From assembly GCA_030760725.1 (NCBI GenBank), contig JASWHV010000008.1, positions 34,816,720 through 34,880,719 of the forward strand: a stretch of DNA of 64,000 nucleotides, written 5' to 3'. How positions within the stretch are numbered: the first letter of the stretch is position 1; the number at the start of each line of letters is the position of its first letter. This stretch comes from Neostapfia colusana (Eukaryota > Streptophyta > Magnoliopsida > Poales > Poaceae). A program made the position numbers and the translations under genes. The notes below the pieces were generated by a model. It saw only the letters and a list, made by a program, of their open reading frames with translations. It had not been told where the DNA came from and did no database searches. Shown piece by piece: positions 18,677 to 28,384 of this stretch.

Positions 18677-21600
18677 TGTAAGGGCCTCAGTTTTTGACAC
18701 TCATTTGCAGTGTTCATCACCACACCACACACCTCATTTGAGGAAAAATGATGGACACAAATAAAGAGCAAGTAACAATTATCAACATGCTCATTAGGGA
18801 ACAAACTCACACATTGCAAAAGTGGTACTTCCCACATGTGATATAGATGGGCTGGACATATGAAAACTCCTACACTTTGCTAAGGATGTCCATGCCAAGT
18901 TTCACCCAAATTCAAAACATTTTTGAGGTCATCTTGGGTGTAGATAGGAAAGGGGCAGTTTGAAAACATATTCAAATTCAAACTGTTTTCACCCACTGAA
19001 TTTAAAAGTGGAAGGCATATTCTTGCTCAGCACATTTTTGTGAGCTCACACACCAATTTTCACTCCATTTGGAGTTGATCTTGACATGAGCTAAGGGGGA
19101 GAAATTCAAACTTTATTTGAATTTCAAACTGCACTTGTGCTGAAATTCATTCAAACCAAACCTCATTTGAACTTTGATCAATTCAAATGGCTCTTGGGTG
19201 AATAATTTGAGTTGCCAAGGGTAGAATAGGGTTCACTGTTTACCACAGCTGTTAGGAATAAATTTCAGAGGTTAAAAGAGGAGTGGGACCCACATGTCAG
19301 CCTCAGCCTCAAAGCAAACCGACTGAACCACAGTTCAGTCGGTTCCCGGCTGTTGTGCGCGCGCGCCACCGAAGGGGCCGGCCGGCGCCAGCTCCTGCTG
19401 CGTGCCCCAAGCCGGAGGCCAGCCGGCCGAGCTATTTATTCCCTCCCCGGCGTGCCTCAGTCACCATTTCCCCGAGCTACCGACGTGCGCGACTGCTTTT
19501 CCCACTGCCATCGCCGCCGCTCGAGTTCCTGCTTGATCAAGCCGATCGCAGCTCCCTCTTTCCATTCCAAGGTCCCAGTAAGGTACTAGCAACCATCCTC
19601 CATCCTTCCCATTGATAGAAATCGATTGAAACCGAGTGATATCGGCTGTGCCGAAAGATCAAACTCGGAACTGGAAACCGCCGCACCTCGGGCTCTCGTG
19701 GACAGCCCAACCTGGGCGTTGTCACGCCCGAGCCAAGGCACCCTTGGACGCGCAAGTGACCGATGCTGCTCACCCCCGAGCCACAGCTCGAGTGGTTGCT
19801 CATCGGCGGCGAATTTCCACTTTTCCCCTTTCTGTGTGCAGAACGACCTTCGGGTACGATTCTGTTTAATTCGTGCTCTAGAAAGGATTAGAGGGCCTCA
19901 GGCCACTCCCACACGAACTAGACACGGTGACGCACAAGTTGCCTTCACAACTCTGGGCCGGAGAACTTCTGTGCCCGGCGTAATTCAAGGTCTACTAATG
20001 GCGGAACGCACGGGGGGTATCGGGCGCACGGTGAGGACCTATTTCGGGCCTTCCCCGAGCTGCCCCGAGTTCATGTCGACCTTCTCTGAGGTCCACTGAT
20101 GCTCCCCGACCGGTTTCCCAAGTAGCTGAGGCACTAGGAGCATCAGCCGACATGGCCGAAGTCGTTCCGATATGGCGGCTCGTCGCCGACCATGCTCCGG
20201 CCGTTGTCATGAGCAGCTGACCCTCGGATCATGTTCCACAAGTAAAAGTAGGCAGGGGCGGCCAGAATCAAGAAGTTTGAAGCTGTACAGCAGCCGGCGG
20301 CGAGCTCTCCGGCGAGGTCCCTCGGCGGCGGAGCGCGGGTGTCGCGAGGTTGAAGAAGGGGGTGGACCCCAGCTGTCAGCGGCCGATATTTTGAATCGGG
20401 ATCCGGCTGCGGCCGGGATCGGGTGTGCTGGCGCGCAAAAGCCTTGTGGGCCGCGGTGTGCTGTCGCTTCGGCGTGCGACGCGTGTCCCCTGGGCCCACG
20501 CGCGAGTTTAAACTTTTCCCCGATTTTCAGATTTTCTTCAAACTTCAAATCCTCATAACTTTGGCTAGAAAGCTCCAAATTGAGTGAACCAAATTTTGCT
20601 GGATTCAGCTCTCTGAGTACTTTCCAGAAAATCAAGTTTCACTTCATGAAATTCCTTATTTCTCCAGAATTAATTCCTCAAAGTTTAAACTGTTAGGAAT
20701 TTTAACTAGAATATCCTTTGGGGGAAAATCCTGAAATTTTGCTGGGATGTTCACCAAAATATCCCTGAACTACCATAAAAATTTCAGATCCATTTGAGCT
20801 CATCTGATCCACCTAATGGTGTGATTAGTGAAACTGTTCCAGAGAAAATAGAAAATGTTCAGAAACATTTTCAGAATTTTCTCTGAAATTGTTTAGCTCA
20901 TATCTTTAGTTAGGGACTTCCAAATTAAGTGAGACCAAATCCATTAGAACCCTCTGAAAATCCAGTTTTCAGAAAGTCATATTTTGTTTCATGAAAATTC
21001 CTAGAACACCCTAAGAGTTCCAATTAAGGTCAAGGACATAATTAATTGTGGAGGGCTCAAATGAGCTTTGTTGCAACTAAAACTTGACCAAGTCTCTATT
21101 TAGGTTGTAACCAAGCCATAGTAAAAGTTTCAGTCATTAGGTCTGTCTGGCAAGGGTTATAGACTTCACAACTTCAAAGTTAATACAAATGCATTTAAAT
21201 TGATACATATGTTTCTTATATCATGTAGTCGCTAAGGTCGAGGAGGAACCCGAAGTCCTAGACTTCGTTACTCCGGAGGAACAGCTAGCCTACGACCAAG
21301 AGCAGCAAGGCAAGCCCCGGTTTGCATTAACCATTTTATAAATTTTTATTGTTTTGAGCACATACTTGTTTTCTTTATGTTGTGCATCAGAGTCTTGTTT
21401 GGAAACCCCACTGCATAGCCAAGAAAACCATGGGTTGGGGTTTAGGATTGCAAACCCCGTTAGCCACTGCATTGCTAGGATAGAGTAGGATTCGGTACAA
21501 GTCGAGTAGTTGGAACTACTCGCGAGAATAGGCTAGAGGCACATTGCTCGGGTAGAGATAGCACATGATACACATGGCAAGAAAATGAGACCGAGCGGAG

Positions 21601-22720
21601 AGTAAGGGCAGCAGGACTTTGGGGCCTGTGTGCGGTAGCTCCGCTTGTGTCGATTGAGGACCGAGCCGTGTGCGGGCCTGTTGAACAAGCTAGAACAGTA
21701 CCGAAGACCTACCGGCTATATGGGAACCGGGAAACTGATGTAACTCGGCTAGCTGGGTATTGAGGCATTGCCCGTCGTTCAGAGGGTAGGTTGAGAGCTC
21801 GAGGTGTAAATCAGCTGGCGGCACAGAGATGCGCGTGCAGGGACCTCTTGCTCGGGACGATGGGACCGGTTCAATATTTGGCTAACGGGTGAAAGGTAGT
21901 CGCGTACGGCGTCCGTGATGGTTGTTGTAGGCAACATCGAGTACGGGCGTACGTGACGGGTTATTCGGGTAACCCTGCAGGTGTAAATCGATTATAATCG
22001 CCGTCCCTCGCGGTCAGTGAGTACCACTTGTTCACTGTACCGTGACGTAGAAAGAACAGGCTAGTTACATGTTAAAATGTTGCTGATTGAAAGTTGGATA
22101 TTGATTGTTAATGATATGTTGTAGCTTAGTGCTAACTAAAGTTCTTTTCAACTTTGGGCAAAGTACATGAGAGAAATGCGTTTCTTGTTTGATTGCGGCT
22201 CTCTCATGTGCCTTAGCGTAAAGTTCTCCACAACCTGCTGCTAAAACTTGAAAGTAAGGTTCTACTAATTAGGCGAGTCCTTGCAAATGATTTTTACCTC
22301 ATGCAACCCATCACCCTCATGTAGAAGTTTCATGTTTAGGTGAGACGGGTCAGACTTGCTGAGCCTTCGTGCTCACTGCTTGTGTTTGAAGCTTTTGCAG
22401 GGTTCTATGAGGAAGGGACTCCCGAAGAGGAGACGGAACCCCAGGAGGGGAACCCCGTCGAGTGGGAGTCGTGCACGCCGCAGAGTTAGTGTGCGAGTGT
22501 GCTAGCAAGGACACGTTCGAGGGCTGAACGTGCACTTGATGCTTAGTCTACGCCTGCGAGTGTGGACTAAACTTATTTTGATGTAAACATGTTAATAAAC
22601 TTGTTTATGTAATAAAGCTTCCGCTTCCGCTTTGTACCTTTGACGTGTGTTATACGGTGTTGTGCAACGCAGCACCCCTCAGCGTGATCCTGGCTCGACA
22701 GGACCAGTGGGGTCGTGTCA
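18677..22720 (+). repeat. 3' LTR of element B
   Basis: 4044 bp, offset 9861 from the 5' LTR. It differs at three positions: A for C near 20240, C for G near 21750, and T for C near 22567. AATAAA signals are at 22594 and 22611. Confidence 0.95.
21229..22489 (+). other. Putative split mini-frame inside the B 3' LTR
   Basis: Second copy of the segments described at 11368-12628: segment 1 is 21229-21309, GC-AG intron-like spacer, segment 2 is 22401-22489. Both are identical to the 5' LTR copy, as expected from the LTR age. Located here, it would form the 3' end of any full-length transcript that stops at the AATAAA signals downstream. Confidence 0.45.
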
Positions 22721-22725
22721 GCTTA

Positions 22726-23478
22726 CAAGGGGGGCCCGAGACCCGACAGGTGGTCCTGGGGAGATTGACCGTTATCTACTGTATCTGCAGTTATGCCGGT
22801 AGTTGTCTCTGGCGAAGGCTTCCGAGTCTCCGTCTTGCCGCCCTGCCCATGCCGCACGCTAGTCGTAGTGGCTGATGACGGCGCAGGCGGCATGGGATGT
22901 CTTGTCGCGGTGTTTATTGGCTGGCAGGTTCTGACACCGCGCGCCAGTCTGTGATGCGACTGGGCGCAACGGCACCTGACAGAGGCGTGCTCCACGTCTC
23001 CGCGTCTCGGGAAGACGCGGGCCTTCAATACCTTGTACGGGCAAGGTATGGGGCATCTTTACGCCCGCTGCCTATCGCTCGGGGGCAGGCAGCGCCGTTC
23101 TTCTGGCCACGTGGCGGGCCCGGAGCCCTTCTCAGAGGAGAGGAGGGTCCGGCCCGCGGGGCACGTGGAGCCTCCGGACCTCTCCCCGCGGAGGGGGAGG
23201 TTTGGCTTCTATCGGCCACATGGCGGGTCCGGAGCTCCTCTCTGAGGAGAGGGAAGTCCGGCCCCGCCAGATACGTGGCACCTTCGGACCTCTCTCCCGT
23301 GGAGGGGGAGGTCCGGCCTCTGTATGCCACGTGGCGGGCCCGGAGCTCTCCTCTGAGGAGAGGGAGGTCCGGCCCCGCTGGACGCATGGCGCCTTCGGAG
23401 CTCTCCCTGCAGATAAGGGCGAGTTCCTTAGGCATTTTCCCCTGTGCGCGGGGGTACCCCATATCGCAGGTACCGACA
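22726..23478 (-). repeat. E 3' LTR, inner part
   Basis: Resumes after the second GCTTA and ends GGTACCGACA at 23478. With 8444-8815 it makes a 1125-bp LTR. It carries the G-box minisatellite (about 23110-23410), with several CACGTG units decayed to CACATG, TACGTG or GCATGG. Confidence 0.92.
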
Positions 23479-23969
23479 GTGGCCCCCGGGCCCATCTCGT
23501 GGGAGATAGCGAGCCCGAGGTGGGATCTCCGTCTCTTCTAATCCGCGCACTTTCTCTAAGTCCCGCATTGACCACTGCCGGAGCACGAACGGTCGCAGGA
23601 TTGTGGGAGCGTGCGCCCACTTGATGGTTGCTTTTACTGCGGCGGTTCCCAAGACTGCCACTTCTGCATGTTGCAGCGCCTTCTTCGGGAACCGCCGAAG
23701 TGCCTTGCCGGCTTGTCTTCTTAGGAGACTGACTCCTTGGCCCACCGCTTCAGTTGGGCGGCTTGGGTCCACCTATCATCGGCGCTCGGTCTAGGAGCCG
23801 AAGCGGTTGTCGATGCGGTGTATTTGAAGAGTTCCGAATCGCCTGGAATTGCTCCTGGGAAGGTTTTTAAAGGATATCTTACCCTCATTGCGGTTTCCCT
23901 TCGCACCTCCCAGTGTTCCTTCTCTGACTCTTGTGCTTTTGCCCTCTTTCCCTTGAGTCCTCCCTCGCC
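23479..23969 (-). other. E interior, 3' untranslated part and upstream flank of the antisense gene
   Basis: Aligns to 807-1300 in A and 27895-28384 in C. No supportable frame. The minus strand next to the LTR reads the G-rich polypurine-like stretch. Confidence 0.6.
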
Positions 23970-25700
23970 ATGGCCTCCAACCCGCCACCAGAGAAGAAGC
24001 GCGCTCGATCTCCTCCAGCGGCGGCGTCTGTGCCAAGTCGGGAATCTGGGGTGCCTGGCACTCCCTCCGGTGGCGACTTGAAGAGGCCCCGGGCTGATGC
24101 GTTGAGGGAAGCTTCTGGGGCGTCCCCTGCTCCGCCAGTTCAAGCGACTGTGGAGCGGCCGTCAGTGACGGTAGCGGGCTCTGGGAGTCCTACCCCGGCT
24201 CGGAAGTCGGGGTTCAGAGCCCGCTGGAGTGTCCGCGCTTCCCGGCCATCCCCGACTTGCGGGGAGTCTGTGACGTTGCGCTCGCAGCCAGGGACAACTG
24301 CCGCGGCCCCCAAGCCATCGCGAACTTCTCCTGTTCCGGTGTGCCCGGACTCCGCGGCGGTGTCGTCTCTTCCTGCCGAGACGGCCACAACGGCCCCCAA
24401 GCCAGCGCAGGTCGACCCTGCACCAGGCGGCCTGGCCTTTACTCCAGCGCCGCCTTCCCCGGCTCACCCCTCTCCACAGGTCAAGAAGCCTAAAGCCAAA
24501 GAGGGCCCGGCAGGTCCGGCTGCCAGAGCCCCGGCGCCAGCTTCCCCTGGCCGGGGTCTCGTCTTGGTTGCTGGTGCTTCGACTCCTGTTGAGGACGAGG
24601 TGATGGAGGAGGTCGGGGGAGCTGCCCCGGCCTCTGTTGCTCCATTGCCCCTGACTGATGCCTTCGCGCTTGCCGAGACGAGCGTCCGGCAGGTATTGGC
24701 TGCACTAGGTCACGAGCGGGAGGGGTATACAGTTGAACGGGATCGCCTCCTCACCTGGGGGAACCTTTTGCGGGAGCGGACCGTGAAGGTCAAGAGCGAG
24801 CTTGACTCCAGGCGGGAGTTGCTCGACTTCAGGGAAGTGCTCCTCGACAGGATGAAGCGGGCTGTCGACCGCATGGACGCCGAATCGCGGCGGATCAACA
24901 GGGAGGCCCTGGAAGCACACGCCCGGGCCGAGGAAAGCCTCTCTGCCGCTGAGGAGATACGGCAGCTGTTGGAGCGCCGTAAACTCGCCGTTGAGGAACG
25001 GGAGCGTTCCACGGCAGCAGAGGCGGAGAGGGTCGCCGCGCAGCTGGCTGCGGGCGAGGATGACATTCGAGCTCGGATCGAGGAGCTTGAGATCCTGAAG
25101 GCAGACCTCGACCTGAGGGAGGAACAGGTCTCCCATGAACGCCGCGCGGTCTTGGAGCGGGAGTTGGCCGCCGACTTCATAGCTTCTGAGTTGGAGCGGC
25201 TCGCCAAGACTCTCCATCTTCGGGAGAGCTCCCCGACGGCCAAGGAGAAGGAATTCTCCGAGAGAAACCTGGAGGCCCTGCAGGCAGCCCGCCGCGAGGT
25301 GGAGGAGCTCTCGGTCTTGCGGTCCTCCGAGGCTCTTGCGGTCTCGAGCTTTGTGGATCGAGCGGGGTCCACCCTGATCCCTCTTGGCTTCAGTCCGGTG
25401 AGGGCCGCGGCTCCTGCGCTGAAGGTGACGGAGGTGATCCCCGCGCTGGAGTCGATCGGCGCCAAGCTGGACAGGCTAGACTCGGTGGTCGCCAGTGAAC
25501 TTGAGGCTGAGGGTCGCGGCCTAGTCCTAGAGGTCGCGTCACATGTGCTGGCATGCTTCAAGAGCCGCGACCCCTCTTTCTCGCTAGAACCAGTGAGGGA
25601 GGGCCCAGCCGTGGAGCGGGAGGAAGCTGCCAGGGCTGAAGTCGAGGATGTTGACGCCCTAATAGCCGCAAGGATCCGGCGGGAGCCGGGAGGTCCTTAG
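23970..25700 (+). CDS. Shortened antisense gene of element E (no Transposase_28 domain)
   Basis: Uninterrupted 576-codon frame starting in CGCCATGGCC. It begins MASNPPPEKKRARSPP, with a likely nuclear signal KKRAR, so the first four residues of the long form are joined directly to the Pro-rich linker. About 350 codons of Transposase_28-like N-domain are absent. A Pro/Ala linker runs to about residue 215, a coiled coil covers about 243-455, and a conserved tail about 457-574 (LIPLGFSPV, SRDPSFSLEPV). The 78-nt intron of the long form is also absent at the matching place (after RARWSVRAS, near 24240). It lies antisense to the gag-pol direction of a copy whose pol has been deleted. Function unknown; element F carries the same derived start. 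Confidence 0.75.
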   Translation: MASNPPPEKKRARSPPAAASVPSRESGVPGTPSGGDLKRPRADALREASGASPAPPVQATVERPSVTVAGSGSPTPARKSGFRARWSVRASRPSPTCGESVTLRSQPGTTAAAPKPSRTSPVPVCPDSAAVSSLPAETATTAPKPAQVDPAPGGLAFTPAPPSPAHPSPQVKKPKAKEGPAGPAARAPAPASPGRGLVLVAGASTPVEDEVMEEVGGAAPASVAPLPLTDAFALAETSVRQVLAALGHEREGYTVERDRLLTWGNLLRERTVKVKSELDSRRELLDFREVLLDRMKRAVDRMDAESRRINREALEAHARAEESLSAAEEIRQLLERRKLAVEERERSTAAEAERVAAQLAAGEDDIRARIEELEILKADLDLREEQVSHERRAVLERELAADFIASELERLAKTLHLRESSPTAKEKEFSERNLEALQAARREVEELSVLRSSEALAVSSFVDRAGSTLIPLGFSPVRAAAPALKVTEVIPALESIGAKLDRLDSVVASELEAEGRGLVLEVASHVLACFKSRDPSFSLEPVREGPAVEREEAARAEVEDVDALIAARIRREPGGP

Positions 25701-26856
25701 GACTTGTTTCTCCCTTTTTATCGAGTCTCTGTAGTCCAGCTCATGGAGCCTCGCATAGTTTGACTCTTTTATATTTTTGTGTCTGCAATGTCTTTTCTCT
25801 CCTTCTTGGCTTTGCCTGACTGAGTCCTTAGCTCCGCAAGGTACTCAGAGGCCTTCTCCAATCTCGGATCTCTGCACAGACACCTTCCCCGGGTCCTAAC
25901 CGTGTTAGGGGCCTCCGGGGGTCTCCGGATCTCGCCCTATGGGGACCTCCAAATCTGCCTTCTACGTGGCGGGTCCGGAGCCCCTCCTTAGGAGGCGGGA
26001 GCTCCGGCCATGCTGGACACGTAGGACTTTCGGAGCCCCCCCACCGGGGGGGGGGGGGGTGGAGGTCCGGTTTTCCGCCTGCCACGTGGCGAGCTCGGAG
26101 CCCCCCTCAGGGGAGGCGAGAGCTCCGGGCCCGTTGGACACGTGGGGCCCTCGGGCCCCGCCACTGCTGAAGGGGCAGGACCCGGTCCTTCCAGTCCTAG
26201 GCCGGAGTAGTTGATAGCTTCTTCCCCCCTGCTTCATGCAGTCCCCATTGCCGTAACCAGGAGGTCCTGCACACAGGCAGAGGAAACGTAATTCTCCTCG
26301 GGGGGTCCTCCCCTCCCGTCTCCTAGTCTTATTCGTCTTACGATCCTGATCCGTTATACGGAGCTTGGGCAATTCTGTGCTCGAGGCGCCGGAGCTCCGG
26401 CTCCCTCCGAGGTCCGGGTACGGCCGTCCAATCCCTAGTACCGGGCCATGCGCTGGGGAAGCAGAGGGCATGTGCTTTGGGTTCACGACCAGGCAAAGCG
26501 GTTGTACTCCCCTGTACCTCCGGAGGGCAGGATGCGCATGCTTTGGGCAAATGGCCTGCTAAGCTGGATACGCACCCTGGACCCCCCATGCACAACGCAG
26601 GCCTTTCCTGGAGGTGACCAACTGGCACCGCAACACCTGGCTGGGGGAGGCCCGAGAGACTCACTCGGCCATCGGCAGGTGCCTCAAGCGCAGCCACCCT
26701 CGGTAGGATAGCGAATGCTGACTATGGATGAGCGCGGGAGAGGGGGAGCTAGATGTACGATGAACATACATAGATAGTGCGGTCATAAAAATTAATGCAT
26801 AATTTAAATGAGCGCATGAGAGAGAGCTAAGTAGAACAGGGTTTTGTGTTCATGCC
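25701..26856. other. E interior downstream of the antisense gene
   Basis: No supportable gene. Contains a degenerate G-box array (about 25965-26150, with CACGTGG at about 26083 and 26138) and a run of 14 G at 26046-26059. An AT-rich stretch near 26785-26810 matches that of A and C. Ends at ATGCC, where C inserted. Confidence 0.6.
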
Positions 26857-27894
26857 TGTCAAAGTGTTCGGTCGACACTTCCCCCGGGCCTGCACTGGGC
26901 AGCCCGCGGAGGTTCTTTTTCAGTGGGGCTAGTCCCTTGCGGAGAGCTTGCGCGGATGGACGAGTTAGTAAGAGCTTGACGCGGTGAGTTTTACGTGGTT
27001 CAGGCCGCCGGAGCGTAAAACCCTACGTCCACGGCGAGCTATGGAGCTCGCTGTATTGCTTGCTGCTCAGGGCCGGAGTCCTGAGCTTGGGTTGAGTTAC
27101 AGCTTGGGAGTGTATGGCTAGCGTATGAGTTGCAAAATGCGAACCCTTGCTATCGTCGCCTACCCGAGCCTTTTATAGTCCAAGACTCGAGCGGCTTACA
27201 AGGGGGCCGGGACCCGACAGGTGGTCCCGGGAAGATTGTCTATTATCTACCGTATCTGCAGTTATGCCGGTAGTTGTCTCTGGTCGAAGGCTTCTGAGTC
27301 TTCATCTTGCCGCCCTGCCCATGCCGTATGCTAGTCGTAGTGGTTGATGACGGCGCAGGCGGCATGGGATATCTTGTCGCGGTGTTTATTGGCTGGCAGG
27401 TTCTGACACCGTGCGCCAGTCTGTGATGCGACTGGGCGCAACGGCACCTGACAGCGGCGTGCTCCGCGTCTCTGCGTCTTGGGAATACGCGGGCCTTGAA
27501 TACCTTGTACGGGAAAGGTATGGGGCGTCTTTATGCCCGCTGCCTATCTCTCGGGGGCAGGCAGCACCGTTCTTCTGGCCACGTGACGGGCCCGGAGCCC
27601 TTCTCAGAGGAGAGGAGGGTCTTGCCTGCGGGGCACGTGGAGCCTCCGGACCTCTCCCCGCGGAGGGGGAGGTCCGGCTTCTGTCGGCCACGTGGTGGGC
27701 CCGGAGCTCTTCTCTGAGGAGGGGGAGGTCCGGCCCCGCCGGACGCGTGGCGCCTTCGGACCCCTCTCCCGCGGAGGGGGAGGTCCTGCTTCTGTATGCC
27801 ACGTGGCGGGCCCGGAGCTCTCCCTGCGGAGAAGGGCGAGTTCCTTAGGCATTTTCCCCTGTGCGCGGGGGTACCCCATATCTCAGGACCGACA
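26857..27894 (-). repeat. 3' LTR of element C
   Basis: 1038 bp from TGTCAAAGTG to GGACCGACA, which lacks one T of the usual GGTACCGACA. It has one G-box unit fewer than the 5' LTR. The TATA box TATAAAAG is on the minus strand near 27170-27177. Confidence 0.92.
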
Positions 27895-28384
27895 GTGGCC
27901 CCCGGGCCCATCTCGGGGGAGATAGCGAGCCCGAGGTGGGACCTCCGTCTCTTCCGATCCGCGCACTTTCTCTAAGTCCCGAATTGACCGCTGTCGAAGC
28001 ACAAACGGCCGCGGGATCGTGGGAGCGTGCGCTCACTTGATGGTTGCTTTTACTGCGGCGGTTCCCAAGACTACCACTTCTGCACGTTGCAGCTCTTTCT
28101 TCGGGAACCGCCGAAGTGCCTCGCCGGCTTGTCTTCTGGGACGTCTGACTCCTCGACCCACCGCTTCAGTTGGGCGGCTCGGGTCCACCTTTCATTTGCG
28201 CCCGGTCTCGGAGCCAACGCGGTCGCCGATGCGATGTTTTTGGAGGTTCTCGAATTACCTCGAACCATCCCTGAAAAGTTTTAAAAGGGGATCTCACCCG
28301 CATCGAGGCTTCCCTTCGCATCGCGCTCGTACTTCCCTTGAACTCTTGCGCCCCGGCTTTCCTGCCCTTGTGCCCTCTTTCGCC
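27895..28384 (-). other. C interior, 3' untranslated part and upstream flank of the antisense gene
   Basis: Homologous to 807-1300. A plus-strand frame running in from 28019 is open but precedes the well-placed ATG at 28385; I treat it as untranslated. Confidence 0.55.

Larger units (their letters stand above)
8816..22720 (+). mobile_element. Element B, young Tekay/Del-like chromovirus (TSD GCTTA)
   Basis: Two 4044-bp LTRs differ at three sites (near 10379, 11889 and 12706 of the first). TSD GCTTA is at 8811-8815 and 22721-22725. The primer site matches initiator tRNA-Met and a clear polypurine tract precedes the 3' LTR. One open gag-pol frame ends in a chromodomain-like tail. The long LTR, Met primer and chromodomain point to the Tekay/Del group. 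The N-terminal half of gag is missing, so the copy may depend on a helper. Confidence 0.95.
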
